The notes under the pieces: model-generated
Database searches by the model: none
Seen by the model: the letters and a program-made list of their open reading frames with translations, nothing else
Told to the model about the DNA's origin: nothing
Source: Pseudohalioglobus lutimaris
Lineage (GTDB): Bacteria; Pseudomonadota; Gammaproteobacteria; Pseudomonadales; Halieaceae
NCBI RefSeq assembly: GCF_002866825.1
Contig: NZ_PKUS01000008.1
Span: 1 to 64,000, forward strand
Length of the DNA: 64,000 nt
Reading direction: 5' to 3'
In this document: one piece after another, positions 1-8,442 of the stretch
Numbering within the stretch: the stretch's first letter is position 1
Layout of the letters: each line of letters opens with the position of its first letter
Made by a program: the position numbers and the translations under genes

Positions 1-26
1 GTGATCCCAAACTGTGGGACAGCAGT

Positions 27-49
27 GGAGCTTCGGCTCCTTTTTTTTT
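27..49 (+). terminator. Rho-independent terminator of an off-window gene
   Basis: A GGAGC/GCTCC stem closed by a TTCG tetraloop is followed directly by nine T residues on the plus strand. This is a classic intrinsic terminator. It must end a plus-strand transcript that enters from the left edge, because trmL, the next gene, runs the other way. On the minus strand the stem has no U tract after it, so it does not look bidirectional. Confidence 0.8.
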
Positions 50-59
50 CGCCTGTGGT

Positions 60-524
60 TCAGACCAGTGACGGAAACCCGATCTGGCGCAGCGCCTCAT
101 AGGTAACGATTGCTGCCGCATTGCTCAGGTTGAGGCTGCGGCTTTGCGGGCGCATGGGGATACGCAGTCGTTGTTGTGGAGGGAGTTCATCCAGGACTTC
201 AGCGGGCAGGCCTCGCGTCTCCGGGCCGAACAGCAGGGCATCATCACTGCGGAAGCTGACTTCATCATAGGGCATGGCACCCTTGGTAGTGAGAGCCAGC
301 AGGCGTGACGCTGGGAACTGCTGGCGGAAGTCGGTGAGGGAGGGGTACAGGCTTACCGCGGCGAATTCGCGATAGTCCAGGCCGGCTCGCCGAAGCTTTT
401 TTTCCTCCATATCAAAACCAAGCGGTTCTATCAGGTGCAATGAACAGCCGGTATTGGCGCACAGCCGCATGATGTTGCCGGTGTTGGGCGGAATTTCAGG
501 TTGGTAAAGGACGATATTCAGCAT
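60..524 (-). CDS. trmL: tRNA (cytidine(34)-2'-O)-methyltransferase TrmL
   Basis: A SPOUT-class methyltransferase that 2'-O-methylates the wobble base of tRNA-Leu isoacceptors using S-adenosylmethionine. At 154 residues it has the usual TrmL length. The N-terminus ([20 protein letters not shown]) is the family signature. The SAM-binding trefoil-knot motifs [10 protein letters not shown] and [19 protein letters not shown] are intact in the C-terminal half. It lies 32 bp downstream of ntrC on the same strand and could be co-transcribed with it, though the functions are unrelated. The family assignment is secure; substrate specificity is by homology. Confidence 0.95.
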   Translation of the reverse strand: MLNIVLYQPEIPPNTGNIMRLCANTGCSLHLIEPLGFDMEEKKLRRAGLDYREFAAVSLYPSLTDFRQQFPASRLLALTTKGAMPYDEVSFRSDDALLFGPETRGLPAEVLDELPPQQRLRIPMRPQSRSLNLSNAAAIVTYEALRQIGFPSLV

Positions 525-556
525 CGCCGCATGTTACCGTTGGCCCGTGCCTGCGG

Positions 557-1960
557 CTACATCTGCAGGTCCTTCATTTTTCGGGTGAGCGTATTACGCC
601 CCCAGCCAAGCAACTCGGCGGCATCGCGTTTGCGGCCATGGGAGTGCTGTAGGGCCGTCTCTATCATCACCCGTTCAAACTCCGGTGTGGCCTGTTCCAG
701 AATATGGTTTTTGCCCTGTACCAGCTCATTCCTCGCCCAGTTGCGCAGCAGCACCCTCCAGTCTGCCTCACTATCTTCGGCGACCGGTCCTGCGTCTTTG
801 TTTAGCTCCGGGGGCAGGTCGGTCAGGTGTACTTCGCGCCCGGATGCCATTACCGTAATCCAGCGGCAGGTGTTTTCCAGCTGACGCACGTTTCCCGGCC
901 AATCGAGATGGGACAGGAACTGCTCGGTCTCAGGTAGAAGCACCTTGGGGTCACCGCCGAGTTCGTCGGCGGCGCGCTGGAAAAAGTGCTGCATCAGCCT
1001 GGGTATGTCCTGGCGCCGTTCTGAGAGTTTGGGAATATGAATTCGGATTACGTTCAGGCGATGGAACAGGTCTTCACGAAATTCACCGCTGCGCACCAGC
1101 TCCTCCAGGTCCTGATGGGTTGCGGCGATGATGCGCACGTCTACCTTCGTCGGGGTTGCACCCCCCACGCGGTAAAACTCGCCATCCGCCAGTACCCGTA
1201 ACAGGCGGGTTTGCGTCTCGGCGGGCATGTCGCCAATCTCATCGAGGAACAGAGTGCCGCCGTCGGCTTGCTCAAAGCGGCCCTGGCGCCGGGCATTGGC
1301 ACCTGTAAAAGCGCCTTTTTCATGTCCAAACAATTCAGACTCCATCAGTTCGCGGGGTATTGCAGCCATGTTCAGGGCGATGAACGGGCTGGCTGCGCGT
1401 GGGCTGTGTTTGTGCAACGCATGAGCGACCAGCTCCTTGCCGGTGCCCGACTCACCATTGATAAGTACGGTAATGTTGCTGTGTGCCAGTCGCCCGATGG
1501 CTCGAAACACTTCCTGCATCGCCGGCGCTTCACCAATGATCTCCGTCTGAGGCAGCTGGTCCGTCTGCGGGGCCTCCAGGCCGTGCTCCTTTACCTGCGC
1601 CAGCGCTCGCTCGGTGATGGCTACTACCTCATCCAGGTCGAACGGTTTGGGGAGGTACTCGAAGGCGCCCTGCTGATAGGAGGCGACGGCACTGTCCAGA
1701 TCCGAGTGCGCGGTGGTGATAATGACCGGCAGTTGAGGATGGCTTTTACTGATCCGGGCGAGCAACTCCAGCCCATCGGTGCCAGGCATACGGATATCGC
1801 TGATGATCACATCAGGCGACTCCAGGACCATGCGTTGCAGTAGTTGATCGCCGTCACTGAAGGTCTCATTGTCGATGCCAGCCTGATTTAGAGTGCGTTC
1901 CAGCACCCATCGAATCGAGCTGTCATCGTCTACTATCCAGACTTTCGCCTGCTTATGCAT
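557..1960 (-). CDS. glnG: Nitrogen regulation response regulator NtrC (NRI)
   Basis: Sigma54-dependent activator of nitrogen-limitation genes and the partner of NtrB. The receiver domain occupies about residues 1-120, with the acidic pocket DDD at 11-13 and the phospho-acceptor Asp55 in SDIRMPG. The AAA+ domain carries the Walker A GESGTGKE, the sigma54-contacting loop GAFTGA and the Walker B GGTLFLDEIGD. A Fis-type helix-turn-helix ends the protein (RDAAELLGWGRNTLTRKM). The reading frame stays open for 25 codons upstream, but the receiver domain begins at the ATG at 1960, giving 467 aa, the normal NtrC size. The start overlaps the ntrB end by 8 bp, which indicates translational coupling. NtrC boxes upstream of ntrB and glnA are its likely targets. 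Confidence 0.96.
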   Translation of the reverse strand: MHKQAKVWIVDDDSSIRWVLERTLNQAGIDNETFSDGDQLLQRMVLESPDVIISDIRMPGTDGLELLARISKSHPQLPVIITTAHSDLDSAVASYQQGAFEYLPKPFDLDEVVAITERALAQVKEHGLEAPQTDQLPQTEIIGEAPAMQEVFRAIGRLAHSNITVLINGESGTGKELVAHALHKHSPRAASPFIALNMAAIPRELMESELFGHEKGAFTGANARRQGRFEQADGGTLFLDEIGDMPAETQTRLLRVLADGEFYRVGGATPTKVDVRIIAATHQDLEELVRSGEFREDLFHRLNVIRIHIPKLSERRQDIPRLMQHFFQRAADELGGDPKVLLPETEQFLSHLDWPGNVRQLENTCRWITVMASGREVHLTDLPPELNKDAGPVAEDSEADWRVLLRNWARNELVQGKNHILEQATPEFERVMIETALQHSHGRKRDAAELLGWGRNTLTRKMKDLQM

Positions 1961-3056
1961 TGTTGGTATCCATTGGTAAGTAAATAGTGAAGCGGGTGCG
2001 ACCCGGTTGACTGGCGCATTCCAGCATGCCGCCATGGCGAGCGATGATGGACTGGGATATGGTCAAGCCCAGTCCAGTACCCTCGGCCCGTCCTGTGACC
2101 ATGGGCAAGAAAATTGATTGCAGCATATCCGGAGGAACTCCCGGCCCGTTGTCCTCAATGTCGATACGGCACGCCAGGCGGTGGCGCTGATTGCCGATGG
2201 TGAACTGGCGTTTGGCCCGGCTGCGCAGTGTGATCACGCACTCATCGATACTGGCTGCGGCTTGCAGCGCATTGCGCATGATGTTGAGTACAGCCTGAAT
2301 CAACTGGCTGCGGTCGCCGAGCACTTCGGGGATGCTGGGGTCGTAGTCGCGCACCAGTGTGGCACAGTGGTCTGTTTCGGCGCTGATCAGGTCATGAACG
2401 TGTTCAAGGACCTCATGAATGTTGAGGTTGCGGATGTCCAGTGCCTGATTTGGTCCCAGAAGCCTGTCGACAAGGTCGCGAAGCCGGTCCGCCTCGCGAA
2501 TGATGATATTCGTGTACTCGGTCAGCTCCGCGGATGGTAATTCACGCGCCAGCAATTGTGCGGCGCCGCGAACGCCCCCCAGCGGGTTTTTGATTTCGTG
2601 TGCAAGCCCGCGGATCATCGCCCGCGTTGTTTCCTGTGCATTGACCTGGTACTCATCACGGCTGATTTTCAGCAGCCGATCCACCGGCTGCAGTTCCAGC
2701 AGCATACTGATGCCGTACTCTGAGTTGCTGATGGGAGTGACCATCAGGTCCACGTGTATATCGCGACCGGACAACAGGGTGAGTGGCATGCCGCGGCGTG
2801 CCAGCGGACTGCGCGTGGCGCGAACCTGTTTCAGTATCTGCACCAGGGTGTCGGGTCGGGAGACCAGCTTGCGTGGCGTTTTACCCAGGCTGCGCAGTTC
2901 GGAAGTCTCCAGCAGGTCCTGGCTGGAAACATTGAGGCTGACGACCCGCAGTTCAGAGTCCAGGGCGACGATCGCCGTACTGATGTTGTCGAGGATGTCG
3001 CGATCCTGATGCATTCGGTCGTGAGTCCTTTGGGGGTCTTTGATCACTGCGTTCAT
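1953..3056 (-). CDS. glnL: Nitrogen regulation sensor histidine kinase NtrB (NRII)
   Basis: Cytoplasmic kinase/phosphatase that controls NtrC phosphorylation in response to PII. It has an N-terminal PAS domain (about residues 20-130), a HisKA dimerisation helix with the phospho-acceptor His in RGLAHEIKNPLGG, and a HATPase_c domain with DNGPGVPP and GTGLGLTISQ boxes. No membrane segment is visible, as expected for NtrB. The ATG at 3056 gives 367 aa, but an in-frame ATG at 3014 (MHQDRDIL) leaves an N-terminus closer in length to Escherichia coli NtrB and fits the sigma54-type promoter at 3071-3086 better; see that entry. It overlaps ntrC by 8 bp. Confidence 0.95.
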   Translation of the reverse strand: MNAVIKDPQRTHDRMHQDRDILDNISTAIVALDSELRVVSLNVSSQDLLETSELRSLGKTPRKLVSRPDTLVQILKQVRATRSPLARRGMPLTLLSGRDIHVDLMVTPISNSEYGISMLLELQPVDRLLKISRDEYQVNAQETTRAMIRGLAHEIKNPLGGVRGAAQLLARELPSAELTEYTNIIIREADRLRDLVDRLLGPNQALDIRNLNIHEVLEHVHDLISAETDHCATLVRDYDPSIPEVLGDRSQLIQAVLNIMRNALQAAASIDECVITLRSRAKRQFTIGNQRHRLACRIDIEDNGPGVPPDMLQSIFLPMVTGRAEGTGLGLTISQSIIARHGGMLECASQPGRTRFTIYLPMDTNNA

Positions 3057-3070
3057 TCCTTCACTAACTT

Positions 3071-3086
3071 AGCAAGAATGGAGCCA
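3071..3086 (-). promoter_or_regulatory. Candidate sigma54 promoter of ntrBC
   Basis: On the minus strand the sequence reads TGGCTC-N5-TTGCT, with correct spacing between the -24 GG and -12 GC dinucleotides (consensus TGGCAC-N5-TTGCW). Transcription would start near 3060, only a few bases before the annotated ATG at 3056. If this promoter is real, the downstream ATG at 3014 is the more likely ntrB start. An NtrC box lies about 150 bp upstream. Confidence 0.55.
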
Positions 3087-3236
3087 ATCAGCAGGCGCAG
3101 TGCTCGAATTTGGGGCGCGGCCCCGGCTGTGTAGACCATGGCGTAAGCAAGTACTTACTTCGATTGAATTGATGGCGGATCGCCCAAGATGGCGCGCTGT
3201 TAAAACAACGTGGACAGATCAGCACTCAATTATTGC

Positions 3237-3251
3237 GCACCAATATGGTGC
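3237..3251. promoter_or_regulatory. NtrC-binding box upstream of ntrB
   Basis: The 15-bp sequence GCACCAATATGGTGC has perfect half-sites matching the NtrC enhancer consensus (GCACC-N5-GGTGC). It lies between the DUF4124 gene and ntrB, roughly 158 bp upstream of the sigma54-like promoter at 3071-3086. That is a normal enhancer distance. It suggests autogenous control of ntrBC separate from glnA. Confidence 0.75.
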
Positions 3252-3289
3252 GTCATTTTGTGGGGGCTTGTCCAGAGACGGGTGGGCGT

Positions 3290-3829
3290 TTACTGAACCG
3301 ACGGGCGCAGTACATAGACCCGCACGGTATCGGATCTGGCGAGAACCTTGCCATCCCGGCCAAGGACTTCAACTACCAGGTCATGGGGGCCGCGAAGCAC
3401 ATTCTGCAGATTCCAGTTCCCCGCCTCCTGGAGTGCGCCCTGCGGCGAACCATCCACCAGCAGTTGCAGTGTTTGCTCGCTGCTGCCGCCAGCGCTGATG
3501 GATGCGCTGACTGAGAAATTGCCGCCACCCATGGGGATGGTAGATTCGTTGGCCGGGGACGTAATTGCGACTTCTACAGGCACCGCCTGGGCTTCGGCCG
3601 GCTCAGCCTTTGGCCGTGGCACGGGCGTGACGGTCGGTGGCGGAGGTGTGGTGTTTGTCCGCGGCAGGTCCACCTGCTCGCTCTGGCCGGAGCCGGCGGG
3701 GGGGGCATCAGTAAACACGACGTTGCCGTGCTCGTCGGTCGTTTTGTATATCTGTGCATTCGCCATGCCCGCCAGCAGCATTGCGGTGCCAAGTACTGTG
3801 GCGATTACCAGCCTGATCATAGTGGCCAC
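3290..3829 (-). CDS. DUF4124 domain-containing periplasmic protein
   Basis: A 179-residue exported protein of unknown function. Residues 1-25 form a signal peptide with a likely cleavage after ANA. The short DUF4124 motif follows (QIYKTTDEHGNVVFTDAPP), then a proline-rich linker (about residues 58-80) and a C-terminal beta-rich region of about 90 residues that resembles an Ig-like or 'penicillin-binding protein C-terminal' fold. DUF4124 genes commonly sit between glnA and ntrB in gammaproteobacteria, as here, but I know of no demonstrated role in nitrogen control. A second ATG three codons in (3820) is an equally possible start. Confidence 0.85.
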   Translation of the reverse strand: MATMIRLVIATVLGTAMLLAGMANAQIYKTTDEHGNVVFTDAPPAGSGQSEQVDLPRTNTTPPPPTVTPVPRPKAEPAEAQAVPVEVAITSPANESTIPMGGGNFSVSASISAGGSSEQTLQLLVDGSPQGALQEAGNWNLQNVLRGPHDLVVEVLGRDGKVLARSDTVRVYVLRPSVQ

Positions 3830-3975
3830 TCCCTCTCTCTGTGAGTTGTCTCTACCCTATCAGAAAAGTCCTGGCTGCGAGAGTTCAACGAAGGCGGTAA
3901 ATATTTCTCATTCGTCATCTTCGCATGGCAACGGGCTGTGTTCGCGGGGCTGCTGCAGAGAGAAATAGCGGAGAC

Positions 3976-4032
3976 AAAAAAAACCCGCCAGGCGGAGTGT
4001 GTTTTTACACTCTCCACCTGGCGGATTTTTTT
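3976..4032. terminator. Bidirectional intrinsic terminator after glnA
   Basis: A long hairpin pairs 3985-4001 with 4008-4024 (17 positions, two mismatches) around a T-rich loop. Eight A residues flank it on the left and seven T residues on the right, so it has a U tract on both strands. Its main role should be to end the glnA transcript, which stops at 4049. This would separate glnA expression from the DUF4124-ntrBC genes. Confidence 0.88.
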
Positions 4033-4048
4033 AATGACCGCCCTGTCG

Positions 4049-5455
4049 TTAGACGGAGTAGTACATTTCGAACTCAACCGGGTGAGTGGTCATGTTCAGG
4101 CGCTCGATTTCAGCCTCCTTGAGATCGATGTAAGCATCGATCATGTCGTCGGAGAATACGCCGCCAGCGGTAAGGAACCCGCGATCTGCGTCCAGGGCCG
4201 CCAGCGCCTGGTCGAAGGTGGCCGCCACGGTGGGGATGGCCTTGCCTTCTTCCGGTGGCAGGTCGTAAAGGTCCTTATCTGCCGCATCGCCAGGGTGGAT
4301 CTTGTTCTGGATGCCGTCCAGGCCAGCCATCAGCAACGCTGCGAATGACAGGTAGGGGTTGGCGGTCGGGTCGGGGAAGCGAACCTCTACGCGCTTGCCC
4401 TTGGGGTTGGGCTCGTAGGGGATACGGATGGAGGCAGAGCGGTTGCGGGCCGAGTATGCCAGCATGACCGGTGCCTCAAAGCCAGGTACCAGGCGCTTGT
4501 ACGAATTGGTAGAAGCGTTGGTGAAGGCGTTGAGTGCCCTGGCGTGCTTGATAATCCCGCCAATGTAATAGAGCGCCGCATCGGACAGACCTGCATAACC
4601 GTCGCCGGCAAATATGTTTTCGCCGTCCTTGGAGATAGACTGGTGCACGTGCATACCGGAGCCGTTGTCGCCAACGACCGGCTTGGGCATAAAGGTCGCG
4701 GTCTTGCCGTAGGCATGGGCAACGTTGTGGACGCAGTACTTGAGCACCTGCACCTCATCGCCCTTCTTCACCAGCGTGCTGAAGCGGATGCCGATCTCGC
4801 ACTGGCCGGCTGTGCCCACCTCGTGGTGATGTACTTCCACGTCCAGGCCCATCTGCTCCATGGCCGTACACATGGCGGCACGGATGTCGTGCAGCGAGTC
4901 GACGGGAGGAACGGGGAAGTAACCGCCTTTAACACCTGGGCGGTGACCGATATTGCCTTCTTCAAACTGATGGTTGGAAACCCAGGCGGCTTCCTCTGAG
5001 TGGATCTGGTAGCTGGCACCAGACATATCCACCTTCCACTTGATGTCATCGAAGACGAAAAACTCGGGCTCGGGGCCGAAGAAAGCGGTATCACCGATGC
5101 CGGTGGACTTGAGGTACTCTTCCGCGCGCTTCGCAACGGAGCGCGGGTCGCGGTCGTAGCCCTGCATGGTGGTGGGCTCTACAACGTTGCAGCGAACGAT
5201 GACGGTAGCGTCATCGGTAAACGGGTCAAGCAGGGAGGCGCTGTCGTCCGGCATCAGAATCATGTCGGACTCGTTGATACCTTTCCAGCCAGCGATTGAT
5301 GAGCCATCAAACATCTTGCCGTCTTCAAAGAAGTCCTCGTCGACCTCCTTGGACGGGATAGTGACGTGCTGTTCCTTGCCGCGTGTATCGGTGAAGCGCA
5401 TGTCAACCCAGCGCGCTTCATTTTCTTTTATCAGGTTCAGAGTGTTCTCTGACAT
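4049..5455 (-). CDS. glnA: Glutamine synthetase, type I (GSI-beta)
   Basis: Dodecameric cytoplasmic enzyme making glutamine from glutamate, ammonium and ATP. It is 468 residues, the normal GSI length. The beta-grasp N-terminal domain is followed by the catalytic domain with the metal and ATP motifs [19 protein letters not shown] and [16 protein letters not shown]. Tyr397 in [11 protein letters not shown] is at the exact position of the adenylylated tyrosine of the E. coli enzyme, so control by GlnE adenylylation is likely. The start ATG has a strong AAGGAGGA Shine-Dalgarno. Expression should be NtrC/sigma54 driven from the promoter at 5576-5591, and the gene ends in a strong terminator. Confidence 0.98.
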   Translation of the reverse strand: MSENTLNLIKENEARWVDMRFTDTRGKEQHVTIPSKEVDEDFFEDGKMFDGSSIAGWKGINESDMILMPDDSASLLDPFTDDATVIVRCNVVEPTTMQGYDRDPRSVAKRAEEYLKSTGIGDTAFFGPEPEFFVFDDIKWKVDMSGASYQIHSEEAAWVSNHQFEEGNIGHRPGVKGGYFPVPPVDSLHDIRAAMCTAMEQMGLDVEVHHHEVGTAGQCEIGIRFSTLVKKGDEVQVLKYCVHNVAHAYGKTATFMPKPVVGDNGSGMHVHQSISKDGENIFAGDGYAGLSDAALYYIGGIIKHARALNAFTNASTNSYKRLVPGFEAPVMLAYSARNRSASIRIPYEPNPKGKRVEVRFPDPTANPYLSFAALLMAGLDGIQNKIHPGDAADKDLYDLPPEEGKAIPTVAATFDQALAALDADRGFLTAGGVFSDDMIDAYIDLKEAEIERLNMTTHPVEFEMYYSV

Positions 5456-5575
5456 TGATTTTCCTCCTTGGGATGTTTAAGGACCAACGGGTCGGCCTGC
5501 GTATTTGTTCCAGTGCGGGGTCAGGGGTTAGCCTGCACCCGGAAAGTTCGACAGTTTTACCTCTGCAATAGCAAC

Positions 5576-5591
5576 AGCAAGAGCTGTGCCA
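5576..5591 (-). promoter_or_regulatory. Sigma54 promoter of glnA
   Basis: The minus strand reads TGGCACAGCTCTTGCT, a perfect match to the -24/-12 consensus TGGCAC-N5-TTGCW. It lies about 120 bp upstream of the glnA start codon, and NtrC boxes lie a further 75-110 bp upstream. This is the expected architecture of glnAp2 in enteric bacteria. Confidence 0.88.
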
Positions 5592-5630
5592 AAAAGGGGC
5601 TTTCTCTAACATGCTGAAATCGTTGGAAAT

Positions 5631-5656
5631 AAAGTCGGCTGACTTTCGAATCGAAA
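5631..5656. promoter_or_regulatory. Two adjoining palindromes between the glnA promoter and its enhancer
   Basis: AAAGTC-GGCT-GACTTT (5631-5646) is a perfect inverted repeat. It overlaps a second perfect dyad, TTTCGA-A-TCGAAA (5644-5656). Neither matches the NtrC or sigma54 consensus. Their position, in the DNA that must loop between enhancer and promoter, suggests an extra regulator or architectural protein site. The identity of any binding protein is unknown. Confidence 0.4.
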
Positions 5657-5663
5657 TCTGCGC

Positions 5664-5678
5664 GCCCTGTAATGGTGC
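5664..5678. promoter_or_regulatory. Weaker, degenerate NtrC half-site box at glnA
   Basis: The right half-site GGTGC (5674-5678) is perfect, while the left half (GCCCT) is degenerate. The centre lies 21 bp, two helical turns, from the strong box at 5685-5699, the phasing expected for cooperative NtrC binding. The TGGTGC here and the GCACCA of the strong box also form an outward-facing palindrome over 5672-5691. Confidence 0.4.
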
Positions 5679-5684
5679 GCTAAA

Positions 5685-5699
5685 GCACCATTTTGGTGC
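5685..5699. promoter_or_regulatory. Strong NtrC-binding box upstream of glnA
   Basis: GCACCATTTTGGTGC has both NtrC half-sites intact with a 5-bp A/T-rich centre. It lies about 105 bp upstream of the sigma54 promoter at 5576-5591. It should be the main enhancer for glnA activation under nitrogen limitation. Confidence 0.85.
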
Positions 5700-5700
5700 A

Positions 5701-6069
5701 ATTCTATTCGGGGTGTATCTCCCTGCTCTTTGGCCTGCGCTGTTCAGTAGCGTTGTCGTAGTAGGCGTGTCCGGCAGAGCCATAGGTTTATGGCCCCAAT
5801 AGGTTTTATTGTCAAGTTTTCGCCCGGATTACGTGTCACATCCGATCGATCGTGCCTCTGTTGACGCAGGGTTTTGTAGCGTCGGGATGATGGGCCTGCT
5901 CCGGGCTGGTTACGGCTGACGCTGCGGGTGATTGTGCAGGTCCACGGCAATTCCGCTGTTGCGTCGTGATGAGATGTCAGGGCAGCGAATGGGGCAGGCC
6001 ACAGCCGGACCGGCATGATTACTGGGTAAGGCCCCGAAAAACTACCATTTCGCTCCCTTGGCGCTAGTG
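5701..6069. other. Non-coding spacer between glnA and typA control regions
   Basis: The whole gap between the divergent genes glnA and typA spans 5456-6177, the only gene-free stretch over 300 bp in the window. The left part holds the glnA control sites and the right part the typA leader. In 5701-6069 I see no RNA gene, no repeat and no credible coding sequence. A minus-strand open frame of 128 codons covers part of it, but it has low-complexity GC-driven composition and no recognisable motif. Confidence 0.5.
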
Positions 6070-6075
6070 TATAAT
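6070..6075 (+). promoter_or_regulatory. Candidate -10 element of the typA promoter
   Basis: A perfect TATAAT hexamer lies 108 bp upstream of the typA start. No good -35 match sits at the correct distance, so support comes mainly from the -10 and its position. A 10-bp palindrome (TCTGTACAGA, 6091-6100) lies just after the predicted start site and could be an operator. Confidence 0.45.
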
Positions 6076-6105
6076 CCGCGCCCTTCCCAGTCTGTACAGA
6101 CCCGG

Positions 6106-6166
6106 CGGGGCCCGCCGCCGCACGTGCCAATTCAGCGCATCCTGCGGCGGGCCCCGGACATTTTTT
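6106..6166 (+). promoter_or_regulatory. Terminator-like GC hairpin in the typA leader
   Basis: A perfect 13-bp inverted repeat (6106-6118 pairing with 6144-6156; arm GGGGCCCGCCGC plus one C-G pair) encloses a 25-nt loop. Four bases later comes a six-T tract (about 6160-6166), then the GAGG Shine-Dalgarno and the TTG start of typA. The arrangement lies between the likely promoter and the gene and resembles an attenuator. It would sit in the 5' untranslated RNA and could also block ribosome access. No metabolite-binding RNA family is recognisable. Confidence 0.5.
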
Positions 6167-6177
6167 GAGGTAATCCC

Positions 6178-7989
6178 TTGATCGACCAGTTACGCAACAT
6201 CGCTATTATCGCCCATGTAGACCATGGCAAAACCACGCTGGTGGATTGCCTGCTACAGCAGTCCGGCACGCTGGACCGCCGCAATGAAGGCGCTGAGCGC
6301 GTCATGGACTCCAACGACCAGGAACGCGAGCGGGGAATTACCATTCTTGCCAAGAACACGGCGATCAAATGGAATGACTACCGTATCAACATTGTCGATA
6401 CACCGGGGCACGCTGACTTTGGTGGTGAGGTTGAGCGCGTGCTGTCGATGGTTGACTCGGTCCTGTTGCTGGTTGATGCGGTCGATGGCCCGATGCCACA
6501 GACGCGGTTTGTGACCTCCAAGGCGTTTGAGCAGGGGCTGAACCCTATTGTCGTGGTGAACAAGATTGACCGACCGGGTGCGCGACCCGACTGGGTGGTG
6601 GACCAGGTGTTCGACCTGTTCGATCGCCTCGGTGCCAGTGAAGAGCAGCTCGATTTTCCCGTGATCTTTGCCTCTGCCATCGAGGGCATCGCCGGGCTGG
6701 ACCACGAGGAGATGGCGGATGATATGCAGCCGCTGTTTGAGGCGATTATGGAAAAGGTGCCGGCACCGCAGGTCAACAGCGCTGGGCCATTGCAGATGCA
6801 GATCAGTGCGCTGGATTATTCCAGTTATGTCGGCGTGATTGGCGTCGGTCGCATCAGTCGGGGCAAATTGGCGCCCAATACCCAGGTTACGATCATCGAC
6901 CGCGAAGGCGAGACCCGCAATGGCAAGGTCCTGCAGGTAATGGGTTACCTGGGGCTGGAGCGCGTAGATGTAGACAGTGCCGAGGCCGGCGATATTGTTT
7001 GTATCACCGGCATCGACGGCCTGAACATTTCTGATACGCTCTGTGAGCCGGGGCAGGTGGAAGCGTTGCCGCCACTCTCTGTGGACGAGCCCACAGTCAG
7101 CATGACCTTTCAGGTCAACGACTCTCCATTTGCCGGCAAGGAAGGCAAGTACGTTACCTCGCGCAATATAAAGGAGCGCCTGGAGCGCGAATTGATCCAT
7201 AACGTGGCATTGCGGGTAGAGCCGGGTGACAGTCCGGACAAATTCAAGGTATCCGGCCGCGGCGAGTTGCATCTTTCTGTACTGATTGAATCCATGCGCC
7301 GTGAAGGCTTTGAGCTGGGCGTGTCACGCCCAGAAGTGATTCAGAAGGAAGTTGACGGCGAGTTGCAGGAACCCTATGAGCAGCTGGTAATCGATTGTGA
7401 AGACCAGCACCAGGGTTCACTGATGGAGGAACTTGGCCTGCGTCGCGCGGAACTGGAGAATATGGTCCCCGACGGCAAGGGGCGTGTGCGCCTGGAGTTT
7501 ATAATTCCAGCACGGGGTTTGATTGGGTTCCGGTCCCAGTTCCTGACAATGACCTCCGGTAGTGGCATCCTGACACATGTCTTCGATCACTACGGTCCGG
7601 TGAAGGGGGCGGAGATTATTCATCGCCAGAACGGCGTGCTCGTTTCCATGGTGAAGGGCAAAACGCTCGCCTATGGCCTGTTCAACCTGCAGGACCGTGG
7701 CCGGCTGTTTGTCGACCCCAATGTTGAAGTATATGAAGGTCAGGTAATCGGTCTGCACAGCCGCAACAATGACCTGACCGTGAACCCGACCAAGGCCAAG
7801 CAGCTTACCAATGTGCGTGCTTCGGGCACGGATGAAGCGCTCACGCTGACACCACCGGTAAGGCATACCCTGGAGCAGGCCCTGGAGTTTATCGAGGATG
7901 ATGAACTGGTAGAGGTCACGCCGGAAAGCATTCGCCTGCGCAAGAAATTGCTGCAGGAACACGAGCGCCGTCGGGCCGGGCGCGTCTAG
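6178..7989 (+). CDS. typA: Translational GTPase TypA/BipA
   Basis: Ribosome-associated translation GTPase related to EF-G, involved in stress responses and 50S assembly at low temperature. The 603 residues match the family. The GTPase motifs are complete: [10 protein letters not shown] (G1), RERGITI (G2), DTPGHADF (G3) and NKIDRPGA (G4). A beta-barrel domain, EF-G-like domains III and V, and the BipA-specific C-terminal region ([12 protein letters not shown]) follow. The start is TTG at 6178, with GAGG 7 bp upstream; the protein begins [20 protein letters not shown], exactly as in the family. The dtd gene follows 15 bp downstream and is probably co-transcribed. Confidence 0.97.
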   Translation: MIDQLRNIAIIAHVDHGKTTLVDCLLQQSGTLDRRNEGAERVMDSNDQERERGITILAKNTAIKWNDYRINIVDTPGHADFGGEVERVLSMVDSVLLLVDAVDGPMPQTRFVTSKAFEQGLNPIVVVNKIDRPGARPDWVVDQVFDLFDRLGASEEQLDFPVIFASAIEGIAGLDHEEMADDMQPLFEAIMEKVPAPQVNSAGPLQMQISALDYSSYVGVIGVGRISRGKLAPNTQVTIIDREGETRNGKVLQVMGYLGLERVDVDSAEAGDIVCITGIDGLNISDTLCEPGQVEALPPLSVDEPTVSMTFQVNDSPFAGKEGKYVTSRNIKERLERELIHNVALRVEPGDSPDKFKVSGRGELHLSVLIESMRREGFELGVSRPEVIQKEVDGELQEPYEQLVIDCEDQHQGSLMEELGLRRAELENMVPDGKGRVRLEFIIPARGLIGFRSQFLTMTSGSGILTHVFDHYGPVKGAEIIHRQNGVLVSMVKGKTLAYGLFNLQDRGRLFVDPNVEVYEGQVIGLHSRNNDLTVNPTKAKQLTNVRASGTDEALTLTPPVRHTLEQALEFIEDDELVEVTPESIRLRKKLLQEHERRRAGRV

Positions 7990-8004
7990 AGTCAAGCAGC
8001 CGGT

Positions 8005-8442
8005 ATGAAGGCCTTGATTCAGCGGGTCAGGTCAGCGCGGGTGGACGTGGCAGGAGAGACCGTTGGGAAAATTGACGGTGGAATACTGGTTCTATTGGGT
8101 CTGGACAAGGGCGACGATAAAGCCACAGTAGAGCGCATGCTGGACAAGGTGCTCGCCTATCGGCTGTTTGCCGATGCCCAGGGACGCATGAATTGCTCAG
8201 TGACTGATATTAATGGTGGGGTACTGCTGGTCTCCCAATTCACCCTTTCTGCCGGCACGCGCAAGGGTCTGCGCCCCGGATTTTCCTCGGCCATGCCGCC
8301 GGTTGAGGCCGAACAGTTGTATGATTTCACGCTGCAGCGTTTACGCCAACGTCACGCGCGCGTTGCCGCCGGGGCGTTTGGCGCTGACATGCAGGTCAGC
8401 CTGTGCAACGATGGTCCGGTAACGTTCATGCTGGAGCTGTAG
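8005..8442 (+). CDS. dtd: D-aminoacyl-tRNA deacylase
   Basis: Homodimeric editing enzyme that hydrolyses D-amino acids, and mischarged glycine, from tRNA. It is 145 residues, the family norm. The two active-site motifs are present: SQFTL near residue 78 and the cross-subunit Gly-cisPro motif in NDGPVTF near the C-terminus. It sits 15 bp after typA and is likely in one transcript with it. Its 3' end overlaps the convergent acetyltransferase gene by 17 bp, so the two genes share their last codons on opposite strands. Confidence 0.96.
   Translation: MKALIQRVRSARVDVAGETVGKIDGGILVLLGLDKGDDKATVERMLDKVLAYRLFADAQGRMNCSVTDINGGVLLVSQFTLSAGTRKGLRPGFSSAMPPVEAEQLYDFTLQRLRQRHARVAAGAFGADMQVSLCNDGPVTFMLEL

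Noticed and set aside
1-20. Possible small hairpin before the first terminator
   Set aside because: The TCCCA/TGGGA stem is only 5 bp and has no context; the following terminator explains the region.
5611-5802. 63-codon open frame on plus across the glnA enhancer
   Set aside because: It covers the NtrC boxes and palindromes, so regulatory use explains the sequence better.
5744-6130. 128-codon open frame on minus in the glnA-typA gap
   Set aside because: It runs through the typA promoter and leader hairpin, has no homology that I recognise, and lacks a ribosome-binding site.
6253-7272. 339-codon open frame antisense to typA
   Set aside because: It has low-complexity His/Gln/Arg-rich composition typical of a reverse-strand shadow, and typA is certain.
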